From contig OZ012698.1 in the NCBI GenBank assembly GCA_963942565.1, positions 31,375,194 to 31,439,193 on the forward strand: a DNA stretch of 64,000 nt, written 5' to 3'. The stretch is from Maea johnstoni (taxonomy: Eukaryota > Annelida > Polychaeta > Spionida > Magelonidae). This document shows positions 1 to 18,398 of this stretch, piece by piece; the first letter of the stretch is position 1, and each line of letters starts with the position of its first letter. The translations under genes were made by a program, and so were the position numbers. The notes beneath the pieces are model-generated. The model had not been told where the DNA came from. It worked only from the letters and a program-made list of their open reading frames with translations, and did no database searches.

Positions 1-1427
1 ATGCAAGTGTACGTGTTTCCCAGTTGAAGCCATTTTAATGATAAACTAGATAGAGGTGATAGTGTGAGAAATGGTATTACCGAAGACTGATAAACTACCA
101 GCCTTTGGTATTATACATGCCGGATGGGTGTCTGATCTCAGCGGGGAGATATCACTACCGCATCAGTCATTCCACCAATGCTGCTATCATAAAATCATAA
201 TGATAGGGTAGAGATATGTGCTAGACAGCCTTCTTTCCTCAGATGGGGGGCATGTTAACATGTAGTAGGCGAGTGCGACAAGCCTAAAGGCTGTTACTAC
301 CCATGCAATCTTCACTTTATTATCAACCAATGGCATCTTTGGATAATTGACAGATTTGGCTAGGGGCACATTCCTATGCCATACGCCATAAGCACAAGTT
401 TTCCATGTCTGTTTCGGACATGTTGGAGGATATTCTAGGAAGCTACATTTAGGCTTAGATAGAAAAAACAATTACCAGCACTACTGCAGTTCTCACTGCT
501 TGGTTTTCTTTCGTAAAAATCATAAGATGTCATTTTGAAGTAGGAGTGGATAATTTATTAGCTCAAAGTACAGTATTAATTCAAACCAAAGCTCTGGATG
601 ATTATTGAAGTACAGAGAGAGATTGCAAATGGTGTTCTTATTACCGTTTTATCACGATACAAAATATCTCATGTGAAATATTATCCTAAATCGTTACTCA
701 TGACCATGAATGAGTTTATGACATTGACAAATCGATAATAATCACACCATCTGTGTTCAAAAAGGTAATAATAATAGATGTCGTGATTGGTCATCGTGTC
801 TCCAAGCAAAATACAGGAGATGGCACAGAACACAAAATATACATCATCAGAAATTGTATCCAGCTCCTTGTCCAGTAGAACAACTCCAACTGTTAAATAG
901 ATTTGATATATAAGATTTTACAAAGTATCTTCCTCTCACCTTCCTATATCATCTTCCTATATTAGGTAATGGAGTATTTGTAATAAAAAAGGTTGTTGCC
1001 GTGCCAAAAAGTCATCTCATATGCCTTTAAGGTCTAGACAGACTTGTAATCTGTGGTTGTAGATAACTTTCCAAAAACCCACACAGCTGTTCAGCTCTCA
1101 GACGTCTGCAACACCCCTAAGATATATATCGTCAGTATGTACAGTCAACAATGCCATATGTATCAATGATATATTGTAGAAAATGGATATCCATATTGTT
1201 TCAGAAATTTTAGCAAAGTACCAATTATCAAATCACATTTTAGAGTACAACCCCAGAGCAATGATTATTAATCGTTTGTTTTCTACAAATAGGCATATTG
1301 TTTCGTCACATGCTCGAATAGAATGCTGCTCACTCATCATCATTGTGTCTGCTATTGTACTCTTAACCACTATACCAGAGGTTATCGGTTAAGGAAAAAT
1401 GTCTTAAGAATGACTCAAACCTGGACA
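1..1427. other. Non-coding stretch, no gene recognised
   Basis: The ORFs here are short, show no family resemblance and carry no splice context that I could recognise. I see no repeat family that recurs elsewhere in the window. It may be intergenic DNA or an intron upstream of the ADAMTSL exons. Confidence 0.5.
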
Positions 1428-1711
1428 TTTGTCAGAATAGTGACACATTGGGCAATTGGTGCGGAATGCCTTAGACCACTCAGTAGTGGAGGTAGTCCTA
1501 TTGAAAGCTTACAAAGTGTGTGTGGGGGGGGGCATTTGAGGATTGGATTATAAATGGGAATAATGCCTCAAGTATGCTTCGACCCTTGATCTATGCTAGA
1601 ATTGTGACGCATCGAGGAGTTGGTGCGGAATACATAAGTCCACTCGGCCATGGAGGCAGTCCTTTCGAAAACTCGCCAAGTAAGCGATACTTTGAGAATT
1701 GGCTACTATAA
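1428..1711 (+). repeat. Two diverged tandem copies of a dispersed repeat
   Basis: Two units about 170 bp apart (near 1434-1520 and 1602-1690) share the order 'gtgacrcat', 'ttggtgcggaat', 'ccactc' and 'ggaggyagtcct'. Related stretches containing 'agaccrctcggc' occur near 16640-16745, 20330-20430, 25080-25165, 27690-27765 and 44760-44875. They may be degenerate tRNA-related SINE fragments. The family is not identified. Confidence 0.4.
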
Positions 1712-1996
1712 GCCAATACGTATTCCTCTGAAGGTTTTATGACATAACATTGGTATTACTAAGGTATTATCAGAAAGGTCATATGTAATCAGTGGCGCAG
1801 CAGTATTCCAGACGGCGAAATGGATTCAGACGGTGGGCATGACTGGAATAACTGCATCACGGTCTACGTACTACGAGAAATACAGCACTGATTTATTGTA
1901 ACCACTATAAATAGTAAATATGCTATCAATAATGATAAAACTAAAGTGATAATGAAGATACTAATGATTTGATGGCGCACTGTCACTTATCGTACT
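1712..1996. other. Short non-coding stretch
   Basis: No gene or recognisable repeat was seen between the dispersed repeat and the satellite block. Confidence 0.4.
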
Positions 1997-7421
<5,425 letters not shown>

Positions 7422-7984
7422 GTAACTCATCTTATGCATATTCTATATCCTTTTTGCATTGTTATGAATTACAGGTGAATCATACATGCAGGTAAACTCA
7501 GCATATTAGCATGAAGTTATTACTTTAACGTTTATGCATCCAGCAAATTCTCCATAGCGCATCAAATATATTTCTATTGGAAAATATTTTAAGGGATATT
7601 GTAATATCTTACAACTACATATGTTAATCAAATTATTCTTCAAATATTGCGTGGTAATCATAATAATTCCATATGGCCCAGACCACACATATGCTCCGAA
7701 TGATAAAGGGTTAATCTTGCTGCATATCTAAAGCAATCAATACCTGAAATGTTATGCCATATGGAGAAATGGGCCGGGCCTGATAGCGGAGTTGTCTTAG
7801 ACTCTGCCTCTGACTGGTCGCTGTCTTTCACCACAGTTCTAATCCCTACTGTGACATAGACACGTTTGTTCAATTTGGGCCCCCAGCCTAGATGCCAGGG
7901 GACCTGACATTTATTTCACATATTATGCACTGTAAAGTTATCTGGTGAATGCATAAATATTGCTTAGTTTTTTCTGCATTGCAC
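7422..7984. other. Intron or flanking sequence after ADAMTSL exon c
   Basis: No exon or repeat family was recognised. It ends where the foldback element's left terminus begins. Confidence 0.4.
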
Positions 7985-8351
7985 TTTTAGTCAGGTCTGA
8001 AATCTGGGAAAGGGCCTTATTTAAGGAGTTTCAGGCATTTTGGGGTAAAAGTGGTTTGCCAACGGTTTTAGCATAATTTGATATTGCTGAATCTGAATAT
8101 GATGGATACCAAAGTCAATTTTCAGTTTTAAGCCCCTATTTTGCATTTGTCTGAAACACCCCAAAATATGCAAAAAGGCCTAAAAATGGTCAAAATGATA
8201 GGTGTAGGGGTAGGAAAGACATCCTAAAATGTTCATAACTCAGCTGAGACCAAACATAGGGTTGAGTGTTTGGTATTAAAATGTTGGTCTGTAAGGGAAG
8301 TACCTTTTGTAATACTAATCACATGACTCACTATAACCCATGATGTAATAA

Positions 8352-11163
8352 AGGTCATTCAAGGTCAAAATGGCTGCCAAATCAAGAATCTGGGATTTTC
8401 CCATAAACTATAGTTTCCATTCATAAATTTCTCAGTTTTTTTTGTAGGTATGTATTTCTTATCTGTAGCCACTTTTTCTAAAGGAATGCCTTTTAGTGGA
8501 GTTGTTGAACATTTTAGAAAGTTCATTGATTAGAATTATAAGTCCAATTTTGAGATTTAAGGTAAAAAGTAGGGTACCAGGCCCACCTGGAGCCCCCTAA
8601 AATAGCCTAAAATGGTACAAATTTGAAAATCAAAATGGCTGTATCTTAAGTTTTACAAGTCGTAAAGGAGTAGATGATGCATCAAAATATCAGGTTTAAT
8701 TTTCTCTTTAATCTGGAAGATGACGGTAAAGAAATTATAAAATTAAGGGGTCATTGAAGGTCAAATAAAGGTCAAAATGTCTTTTTTTTCTAAAAGATTC
8801 AAATTTTGATGAAGAGATTTTGATGAAGTAGTTGTGTTTTGTCATTATATAATTTCCAAACCAAGTTACCACAATAACTGACAGATGAATAATGTCAAAT
8901 ATGGTCAATCAATACCTTTTTTACCATTTACCTGTGAAAATGAAGTTGTTTTAAGTAAATATGGCGGCATGGAATGCGGCGTTTGGCTATACCATGCCTG
9001 TAATAAGTGTTAAAAGATGGCTTGTCAGAAAGTGCTAGTATAGGACCACTATTTAGGTCATAAAAGTTGTGAAAACCAAACTTCATAGGCATTGTTTGGT
9101 ATCAAAATGCTTGTTGTAAGACAATCTTTCAATTTCACGCAACCAACCTAGGGTAGGGTATATTGTTGTGATATTAGAGGTCACTCAAGGTCAAACTAAC
9201 CCCAAGTTACATAATATAAAGGCATTTCATCTTTGAATTGTTCAGTTAGCAGCTTATTAAACTCTCCCGGAATAACTATTTCATCCTGGAAATATCTTTA
9301 GGCGAGAAATATCTTTAAAAAGGATTCTTTGGCATTTTTTGAATCGTTTCAAGACAAAGTCTGGGCCCATCTTGAATATTTAGGGCCCAAATTGACAAAA
9401 TGCTCGATTACCGGTGCACTCACATATTTAAGTGAAGCAGCAGACAGTTGACATAACAGAGTCATATTCAATGCATGTATGGTATGCCAGGTTCCATTTT
9501 CAATGGGGAGAATACCCCTTTAAACTTGCCTATTGTGTTTGTCATGTAATATTAAAGGCAGTGTAGAATATTAATGTTTCGAGGAAAAAATTAAGGTCAA
9601 ATGAAGGTCAAAATGTCATTTTTCTATAAAAATTCAAGTTTTGAAGAAAAGATTTAGGTGAGGAAGTTGTGTTTTGTCATTACATAATCTCCTTAGCAAA
9701 TTACCACAGTAATTGACAGAAAAGATACCTTTATATGCTTTTCCCCAACATGTTTACCCTTTACCTGTGAAAATGAAATAGTTTAAGTTAACATGCAGAT
9801 GTGGAATATGCTATTGGGCAATTCATGCCTATAATTAGCGTTAAAGATGGAGTTGGGAGAAAGTGCCAGTATGGGACCAGTATTTATATCATAAAAGTTG
9901 TGAGCACCAAACATTGTAGGCATTGTTTGGTATCAAAATGCTTGTTGTTCGACAATCTTTCCATTTCATGGAGCCAACCTAGGGTTAGGTATTTTGTTGT
10001 GATATTAGAGGTCATTCAAGGTCAAACTAACCCCAATTACAAGATTGAAGGCATTTCGTTTTGAGAATTGTTTGTTAGTAGGACATCAATTTTTCCTAAA
10101 ATATATACTTCGTCTTGCATATATTTTAGATGAGAAATATCTTTTAAAAAGGACATGCTGTGCCTCCTTTTAAGGTTATTTCAAGACAAAGCCTGTGCCT
10201 ATCTTGAATATTTAGGCACCAAAATCACAAAATGCCTGATTATAGATGCACCCAAAAATCAATGAAGCAGCAGAAAGGTGACACCAAAGACTCATATCTT
10301 ATGGTATGTCAGTTTTCATTTTCAGTAGAATATATTAACCTTTCAACTTGCCTATTTGTGTTTGTCATGTGAGGTTGAAGATAGTGTGAAATGATATTAA
10401 GATTTAAGGAAAATCTGAATGTCAAACCAAGGTCATCAGGCTAAATTGAGCACTTAAGACTTTGAAACAAAGATCTATATACTGCAGTTGCATTTTGGTC
10501 AAATGAGTATTGCTCATTTGCTTGAAAAGAATATTTGATAATCATGAAATCAATAGTAAGTTTACAATAATTCCAGATAAGAATAAGTCGCTTTGTACCT
10601 ATGCGGAGGTAAAAGACTGAGACTACCAAGGTTTTACCTAATTCTGATTCAAATTCAGCAGTAAATTAATCAAAGGTCAAACATACTATTAATTAAAGTA
10701 TTTATTAAATTGAAGTAGATTTTTAGTCTTCCTACTGCAGTTAAGTTTTCAATGGAAAATATTAAGGCAGTGTAAAATATCAATATTTCTAGGAAAAAAA
10801 TGAAGGTCAAATTAAGGTCAAAACGTCATTTTTTCTCTATTGGCAATCTGTGTTCAGAAAAAAATTGGAAGTCATAAAGTTCAAGGATAGCTTATTGATA
10901 CCATTTGTACAAACATTAGTAACTTTGTAAATTTGGAGGCCAGCAAAGATTAATAAGCTCAGTTCAAAGCTAGAATTATTTTCTTAGCTCATGCAGTAAA
11001 ACTAACTTCAGTCATTATTATCCTCGGGTTCTTTAATGCATAGAAACAGAACTTTAGGGGGAGAATTGCTAGCATGATGCTAGGTTCTCTTTACGATTTC
11101 TACAGTTTAGTAAATTTTCTTCTGTGACGGTCCCTGTTCAGTTTTAGAGGTCATTGAAGGTCA
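8352..11163 (+). promoter_or_regulatory. Left-arm array of DR4 and DR5 AGGTCA repeats
   Basis: Exact AGGTCA direct repeats with 4-base spacing lie at 8352-8367, 9178-9193, 10009-10024 and 11148-11163. With 5-base spacing they lie at 8758-8774, 9594-9610 and 10804-10820. At 8748-8763 a GGGTCA half-site makes a further DR4 that overlaps the 8758 DR5. DR5 is the classical retinoic acid receptor/RXR element and DR4 the thyroid hormone receptor or LXR type. Whether any receptor binds here is inference. Confidence 0.6.
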
Positions 11164-11899
11164 ATATGAGCTCCGGTACATGTTTTTGAATCTCTCACCT
11201 CAGAAGATGTCACTTATTTAACCGGGTTATTTAGCTGTTTATTGAAATAAGCCAAAAGGCCTTCACTGCTTAGGAATGCACATAAAATAGTCACAGATAG
11301 CACGACTGTCAGCGAAAAATAAACAGAATCCTAAATTGGGATTTTTTAGATATGCTTGTTTTCCAAAATGGATTAAGGTATGTAAACATAATTCAATTAT
11401 ACACTCGGTCGCATGTGCTTGATTTGATTATTACAAAAAAGAACCAGTGAACGGTGGTGTTCTACCTTATAAACCTCCAGAGGTTATCGTGGCTTATCTT
11501 GGTATAACAGCATGAATCTTGACATTAATATTAGTTTTTAACCCCCAGATACAATGAAAGTTATCTTTATATGGAAATTATGAACCGGGAAAACTGAACT
11601 GACAGGAATAATTGACAATGTCATAAGGATAATAATTTTATAAATCATATGACTAGATTTATAAAATGGTTGTCATTGAATTCCAGAAATTGCCACACGT
11701 TGTGCACATGCACATTTAGAAACACTGGAGGGAAAACAACAAGAAAAATTCTAATTTAAAAAGTACTAATTTAGTATCTACATATATTGGAATGATGATA
11801 GAGGAATTGTATTGATTAGTACTTTTTCATCATAATGATCATAACATCATCGTCTGCTATTGAATTCCTAATATGCCAAATTATTTACAATTTAACCTG

Positions 11900-12180
11900 G
11901 GGACCAGCCGTGGCATAGCAGTTACGACACCTGGCTCCTAAGCAAGAGTTCGCAGATTTAGGTCTCCACTGGGTACCCAGTCAACTAGCTGGTTGACCTG
12001 GTCGCTTTATAAATATGTGGCGTTGTGGAGGTCTGTCTATGGTCCTTCTGCACAGTGAAAGACCCCTTGGATCTATTCGTAAAGAGAAGGGAATATTTTC
12101 CCTGATCCCGGTTTCTATCTCATTGCAATATGACAAACTGTTGAAAGAGGTTAAACCCCAAACTTTCCTTCTACATTTTA
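11900..12180 (+). mobile_element. SINE family 1 (tRNA-derived), inside the foldback element
   Basis: The head carries an A-box-like 'tggcatagcagttacgac' and a B-box-like 'gagttcgcagattta'. The body has 'tataaatatgtggcgttgtggag' split features ('ataaatatgtggcg', 'gttgtggag') and 'ggtccttctgca'. The same order is found at 23359 (+) and 26001-26227 (-). Confidence 0.75.
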
Positions 12181-12239
12181 ACCTTCGTTTAACCTTTACT
12201 TTAACTCCTATCTTACTTTTTTCGGCATATTTCATTTAA

Positions 12240-12473
12240 CAAGAAAACATCAATAGGGTGCAACATAGGTCGAAAAACATTATTTTCTGAGCGGGGCAAG
12301 CTGCCCATAAAGTTGACTTCCCCCGCCAGTACTTCCACTTGCCCCGCCACTCTAAAATAAAGGTGAGATTGGACCTTGCCCAAAACATTACTTGCAGAGC
12401 GGGGCAATCAAAAGCAACTCAAGATTCCACTGCAATATACAGTTATATGCCCCAAAGTCACGAATACTCTCTT
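12240..12473. repeat. Short GC-rich tandem duplication in the foldback centre
   Basis: The segment 'gagcggggcaa' with upstream 'aaaacatta' occurs twice, at about 12273-12300 and 12382-12410, about 110 bp apart, with C-rich sequence between. No coding potential was seen. Confidence 0.5.
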
Positions 12474-14406
12474 TGACCTTTTGACCTTCATTTTTTCCTT
12501 AAATCTCATCAATATTTTAAACTATCTTTGCTTGTACGTGAAGTACACAATAGGCAAGTTAAACAGCCAATCTTTGTCTTGAAGTAACACAAAAAAACTT
12601 GAGAATCCTCTCAAAAGATATTTCACACCTGAAAATATTAGCAGGATAAAATATGTATTCCAGGAAAATTCAATAAGCCACTTAATGGACAATTCAAAGA
12701 CGAAATGCGTGAAAATGGGGTTTAAGTCTGACATTGAATGACCTCTAATACCACAACAGAATACCCTACCCTCAAATGGTTGCATGAAATGGAAAGATTG
12801 TCTTACAACAAGGATTTTGATACCAAACAATGCCTATAATGTTTGGTGCTCACAACTTTTATAACTTGAACAATGGTATAAAACTAGCACTTTTTCACAA
12901 CCCTATCTTAAACACTCAATATAGGCATGGATTGCCCAATAGCATATTCTGCATCTGCAGATTAACTTAAAACTACTACATTTTCATAGGTAACGGGGAA
13001 AGGAAATATTATAAAACATATCAAAGATAAGTTATATGTCAATTATTGTAGAAAAACTTTGTTAGGAGATTATGTAATGGCAAAACACAACTTATTCACC
13101 AAAAATCTTTCTTCAAAAATTGAATAATTTTAGAGAAAAATGACGTTTTGACCTTAATTTGACCTTCATTTGTTCTTTAAACCTCGGTAATATTTCACAA
13201 TGCCTTTAATCTTACATGACAAACACAAATGGCAAGTTAAAAGGCTTATTCTCCCCATTAAAAATGGAAGCTGACATACCATATGCATAAGACATGACTC
13301 TGTTATGTCAACTTTCTGCTGCTTCACTTAGATATTTGAGTGCACCCGTAATCAGGCATTTTGTCATTTTTGGTCCCTAAATATTCAAGATTAGCCCAGA
13401 CTTTGTCTTGAATTGACTCAAAAAATGTCTGAGAAACCTTTCTAAAGATATTTCTCGCCTAAAGATATTTCCAGGATGAAATAGTTATTCCAGGAGAGTT
13501 TAATAAGCTGCTAACTGAACAATTCAAAGACGAAATGCCTTTATATTATGTAGTTTGGGTTAGTTTGACCTTGAATGACCTCTAATATCACAACAATATA
13601 CCCTACCCTAAGTTGGTTGCATGATATGGAAAGATTGTCTTACAACAAGCATTTTGATACCAAACAATGCCCATGATGTTTGTTTTTCACAACTTTTATG
13701 ACCTAAATAGTGGTCCCATACTAGCACTTTCTCACAAGCCGTCTTTTAACAATTATTATAAGCATGGTATAACCAAATCCCGCATTCCATGCCGCCATAT
13801 TTACTTAAAACAACTTCATTTTCACCGGTAAATGGTAAAAAAGGTATTGGTGATCCTTATTCGAGATAATATATGTCAGTTATTGTGGTAACTTGGTTTG
13901 GAAATTATATAATGACAAAAAACTACTAACTCATCCAAATCTCTTCATCAAAAAATTTGAATCTTTTAGAAAAAAAAGACATTTTGACCTTTATTTGACC
14001 TTCAATGACCCCTTAATTTTAGAATGTTTTTACCATCATCTTCCAGATTAAAGAGAAAATTAAACCTGATATTTCGATGCATCATCTACTCCTTTACGAC
14101 TTGTAAAACATAAGATACAGTCATTTTGATTTTCAAATTTGTACCATTTTAGTCCATTTTAGGGGGCTCCAGGTGGGCCTGGTACCCTACTTTTTACCTT
14201 AAATCTCAAAATTGGACTTATAATTCTAATCAATGAACTTTCTAAAATGTTTAACAACTCCACTAAAAGACAATCCTTTAGAAAAAGTGGCTACAGATAA
14301 GAAATACATACCTTATAAAAAACTAAGAAAATTATAAATAGAAATTATAATTTATCGGAAAATCCCAGATTCTTGATTTGGCAGCCATTTTGACCTTGAA
14401 TGACCT
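12474..14406 (-). promoter_or_regulatory. Right-arm array of DR4 and DR5 TGACCT repeats
   Basis: Mirror images of the left-arm sites: DR5 at 13149-13165 and 13985-14001, DR4 at 13566-13581 and 14391-14406. A TGACCC half-site at 14006-14011 extends the 13985 site, and a DR2-spaced pair lies at 12474-12487. A degenerate DR4 lies near 12729-12744 with one mismatch. The mirrored sites have kept both half-sites exact although the arms differ at many other positions. Confidence 0.6.
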
Positions 14407-14766
14407 TTATTACATCATGAGTTATTGTGAGTCATGTGATAAGTATTTGAAAAGGTACTTCCCTTTCAGACCAACATTTTGATACCAAACACTGATCCCT
14501 ATGTTTGATCTCAGCTGAGTTATGAACATTTTAGGATGTCTTTCCTACCCCTATACCTATCATTTTGACCATTTTGGGGCTTTTCTTACATATTTTGGGG
14601 TGTTTAAGAAATTTGCAAATTATGGGCTTAAAACTAAAAATTGACTTTGGTATCCATCATATTCAGATTCAGCACCATTAAATTATATTAAAAACACTGG
14701 ATACCGACTTTTACCCCAAAATGCCTGGGGAAGTTCCTTTTTCTGATTTCTGACCTGACTGCTAGT

Positions 14767-15140
14767 GTCATAGCTTCATATACTAGAACAACAACAAATA
14801 ATTATCCAGAAACCCAAATCGATTACAATCTTACCATCTTAGAATCATTGGAGAATTAAGAACATTTCTCAATGATAACTACTAACTACTAGAATTCTTT
14901 TGCAACTAGGTGCGAGAAGATGCGTTTCTCTCAGAGTACAATAAAAAGTCAGCGAGTTCATTAAGATGAGAACGATTCATCTTGCGCGATAACGTAATCA
15001 TTGGCCGGTTCAAAAATGGTCGTTTTAAACCATCAATTGATCTAAAACCATTTTCCACAGCTATTGGGAATAAACATTTGGAATCGTTTTCTTTAATGGC
15101 TACTACTGATATTGGTAGAAAATCAAGATAAGCCAAAGCC
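14767..15140. other. Non-coding, with a repeat that recurs at 15408
   Basis: Sequence at about 14903-14990 ('gcaactaggtgcgagaagatg', 'ctcagagtacaat', 'agcgagttca') recurs diverged at about 15412-15500, so the two copies flank the MITE at 15141. No gene was recognised. Confidence 0.5.
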
Positions 15141-15396
15141 TACAGTGCCGGAATTTGATAGTTGCACTAAATGCGTGGGCAACCCTGGCATAAAACACGA
15201 CCGCAAGCCCGATTGCCATACAGTTTCCTGGGTGTGTATGCGACCACAGGCCCCTGACCTCACAACCAAACATAGCTTTGAGTTGCAAGCTACTTCATGA
15301 GTCATTGATGTGCTTGGCTTATTTTGAAGTGTTTGTACAACCAGGCACCGGCAGTCGTCCGCATGACTGGTGCAGAAATTAAATGTCTGAACTGTA
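15141..15396 (+). mobile_element. MITE family D
   Basis: The termini are 'tacagtgccggaattt' and 'aaattaaatgtctgaactgta', imperfect inverted repeats of about 30 bp. The internal sequence matches the copy at 24696-24970. No coding capacity. Confidence 0.7.
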
Positions 15397-16639
15397 TTTC
15401 AGACTTTTCTTGCAACTAGGCGCAGGGAGATGAGTTGCACTCAGAGTACAATGAAAACTAAGGTGCCATGAGCGAGTTCACAAGGCTTAACAAGATGCAC
15501 CGACTCGAGTGGTGCAGGAATCAACTGTCTGTTCTGTAAGTACCGTTGGTCCACACAGGGACCAGGTGTCGCGGCGTCATAGCCTAGATGAGGGAGATAG
15601 ATTTGACTCTAAGTGCAAGCTGCTCTGCCGCAACGTTATTAGCGCTCACTAGTGGCAGGTGAATGATAGACGGAGATGTTAGCTGTACCCTCCGTGGCTC
15701 GGCACGTCGGCAACGCAGAGCGTCCGCGCTACTCTACATCGCCAGTTCAGGACCTCTAGCTGTTAGGAAGTGGAAGGGGGTTGGGGGTGCTGTCTTTTCC
15801 TCCTGTTTGTTGGTAATTATGGTTGACCTGTTTATTTGCAAGCATTCCCCTTTCTCTTTTGATGTTCGCCCTGTGTACTGATTGTTTGAAACTCTTTATT
15901 TCTAATTTAGGCTATCCACGAAAATGAAGTCTCCAATCTCACAGTACACAATGACCGCAAAAACTTTACTCATTATGAAATTATATTGATAACTTGTGCA
16001 TCTACATTTCTATAAAGAAATCCACATATTTGTTTGGCATATTTCTGAATTATTCTAAGGGTTCTGGAAATGAAATCATTTTCTACTGTCAAGGACGCAA
16101 TCATGAGATTGAACCCATCGATCCATCTGCATTGCATTTCTGAATACCCATTATTCTTTAGTTGCTATTGCAATAGGGAAAATGATTGATTTCACCAATT
16201 TCCAAAAGAAAAATGCAATGAAAACTTCACAATCTGTTTTCTGTCATTAAACCTTTTATCAGCTGCCCTTAAGTCCCCCAGGGTGGAATTGTCATTTGTA
16301 TCTCTACTTTTTGATTAAAATAGTTGTCGATACTTTGTCTCATTTCTCTATATAATTGATAGAGCTCACAGATTTGTCCTAGCCCTACCAATGAATAATG
16401 TACTAAGAACCTGATATTCACTTTTAACCCTTCAGGCTTGGTACCCGGTATTCAGAATCAAATGCAGATCTCGCAATATGTTATTAAGATGTAGATTGTT
16501 GTTGTCTTTTGGAAATATGATTGTCTTTAGTAGTATGGCCAAGACCCTTCGATTAAGGATTTTACTGGTATGTTATTCATAGAAAGAGAGTGGGGAAAAG
16601 CGAAGGGACTATGCAAAACCACCGCTTAACCCAAAGACA
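15397..16639. other. Non-coding stretch with a locally GC-rich patch
   Basis: At 15412-15500 lies the second copy of the repeat seen near 14903. Around 15540-15800 the sequence is GC-richer, with several CpGs. A 72-codon ORF there has no recognisable domain. No exon was called. Confidence 0.45.
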
Positions 16640-16960
16640 CTGGCAACTTTCTCACATGCCCTCGTCAAAATTGAAGCTAGTTAGTGATGAAAGACAGCAT
16701 GCAGTCAGTGACAACGATTTAGACCACTCGGCTATCAGGGCCAGCACTACAGTGTCCTGGGAGAGTTACTTAAGGAGGGATTTTATAATTGTCCGGATTC
16801 GAATCTTGCTCAGTGAATGAGATAGTTTCCAGTGCTTTGGGGTTAAACGGTGCTTTACCCGAGTTTGTGAGATTTTTTTGCCACCGTTTACAACTGAATA
16901 GCCACGAATCAGCAAAAATTTACCGTAGAACGGGAAGTTCAAATTCCAAATTCTAACGAC
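16640..16960 (+). mobile_element. SINE family 2 copy, degraded head
   Basis: It contains 'agaccactcggctatc', a B-box-like 'ggattcgaatc' at about 16795, then 'ttccagtgctttggggtta', 'ccaccgtttacaactg', 'agccacgaat' and an A/T-rich 'aaattccaaattct' tail. These appear in the same order at 39080-39300. Confidence 0.65.
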
Positions 16961-18398
16961 ATACACCAAAATGTATATACACCAAATGCAGTGCCATAAA
17001 CAACGCAACTTTGTTTACCGCATGTTTGGGTCATATTCTTAGCTTGTAATCACGTTGACACTTGCACAAATAGATTGAATGTATATCACTTGGAAACCAA
17101 TGAGAACCTGTTGAGAAAGTTACACTGGCCAGAAAAACCCTTTTGTCGGTGCTCGTATGTTCCTAACCCAATTACATCTGAAACGTCCACTTGAATCTGA
17201 CAAGTTTTAACACAACTCATCAAATGCATTTTTCTTGAAATATTTAGATTGTGAAAATTGTGAAAACTACCATGAAAACAACTCTCGGTCAAATATTTCT
17301 CAAAATATTGCTTTGCCATGACGACATTGCCACACGTGACAGGTCATGTGCATACTCAAGCAGCAAATGGGTTAATTTTTTTTCCCAGTAGAGTATACAA
17401 ATTAGACGTGACGGAGTGTGGTACATATAATCACTTTACCTGTTCTGCTATATGCGGGTTTATTCGCGCATACCTTCTTGCTTATGGGAAAATAATTCAC
17501 GTTATGGCAATAATTCCAAGCGCTGTCTGCACAATTGCCAGGCAACCATGAAGTTCACGAAGTAAAAGTGCGAGTAGACCGAGATACCATTTGTTGGACT
17601 TGGCTGGGCATGTTGTTTTGTGTTGTCAGGGAAGGATAGCATTAGCCACACATTGTGTTAGAATTGATTGCAGATATTATGAAAGAAAAACCAACGCCAT
17701 TGCCAATTAGCTATGCGCTTCATTTATTATGAACTGATGACGATGACCGACTTCAACCGTGACAAATTGATGTTGAATATTTGATTATCGTCCCTTCAAA
17801 GCGAATGAGAAGTTTAACTGTGTTGCGTGTTCCCAGATAGCAAATAATGAATTAATAGCAGCATGTTAAAATGAAATTATCTAGTTATTTAGATTATTTG
17901 GATTATTTGAATTATTTAGTTAGGTACCCACATTATTCGCCCTTCTCTTGCCTTGGAATCATATAAGAAGCTATCAAAAAAACTTGAAAAGAAGACATTA
18001 CAAAACAGGCAATATTTCTAAATAATGAATTGAGAACTATTTTCCTCAATGCTATTAATAGCTTTAAAAGCCTCGGCAGGTAACTGTATTGGAAGACTAG
18101 AGGTCCCTGTATGTCTGAAGAATTAAACAGCTTCTCAATATGCATCAGACCTGCCTTCGCCTTTTCCAACACAGCTGTCTGGCTGGATCTCAATCCCTAC
18201 GACGGTTTACCTATATAACGATAATAAGTAAACGCTATAGCGATGGAAATGTCGACAATGGCTCAGGGGTACCCATTGTTCTGTCGAAGCAGTGGGATGA
18301 TGATAAATAGTATGGCATGAATGTTCTTAAGGCGTTTTGGTGATTTAGAAAAATGATGAGCTAATGCGTAGGTGTGGTTACTGAAAAAATGCATTGAA
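16961..18398. other. Non-coding stretch
   Basis: About 17090-17375 holds a degenerate AT-rich repeat ending 'aaatgggttaa', similar to MITE family B ends and to about 4250-4470. A run of 'ttatttrgattatttg' at 17880-17925 is a short imperfect repeat. No gene was recognised. Confidence 0.4.

Larger units (their letters stand above)
7985..14766. mobile_element. Large foldback (long inverted-repeat) element, about 6.8 kb
   Basis: Sequence from about 7985 rightward recurs as its reverse complement from about 14766 leftward. Outermost arm: 'tcaggtctgaaatctgg' on the left matches 'gatttctgacctgactg' on the right, and similarity runs inward for more than 2 kb. Each arm has an outer single-copy part of about 770 bp (7985-8745 and 13985-14766). 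Inside that are tandem diverged units of about 835 bp (left starts near 8750, 9590 and, diverged, 10800; right boundaries near 13985, 13150 and 12474, the last unit shortened). The centre (about 11400-12470) holds a SINE and no transposase ORF. It looks like a non-autonomous foldback DNA element sitting after ADAMTSL exon c. Target duplications were not resolved. Confidence 0.8.

Noticed and set aside
187-471. 94-codon minus-strand ORF
   Set aside because: No recognisable domain or splice context; residue composition looks random.
7985-14766. Polinton or other large virus-like element, because of the long terminal inverted repeats
   Set aside because: Too short, the repeats make up most of the length, and no polymerase, integrase or capsid-like ORF is visible. 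No LTR or retroviral remnant was recognised elsewhere in the window either.
15663-15881. 72-codon plus-strand ORF in a GC-richer patch
   Set aside because: No domain, no convincing splice sites and no similarity to ADAMTSL.
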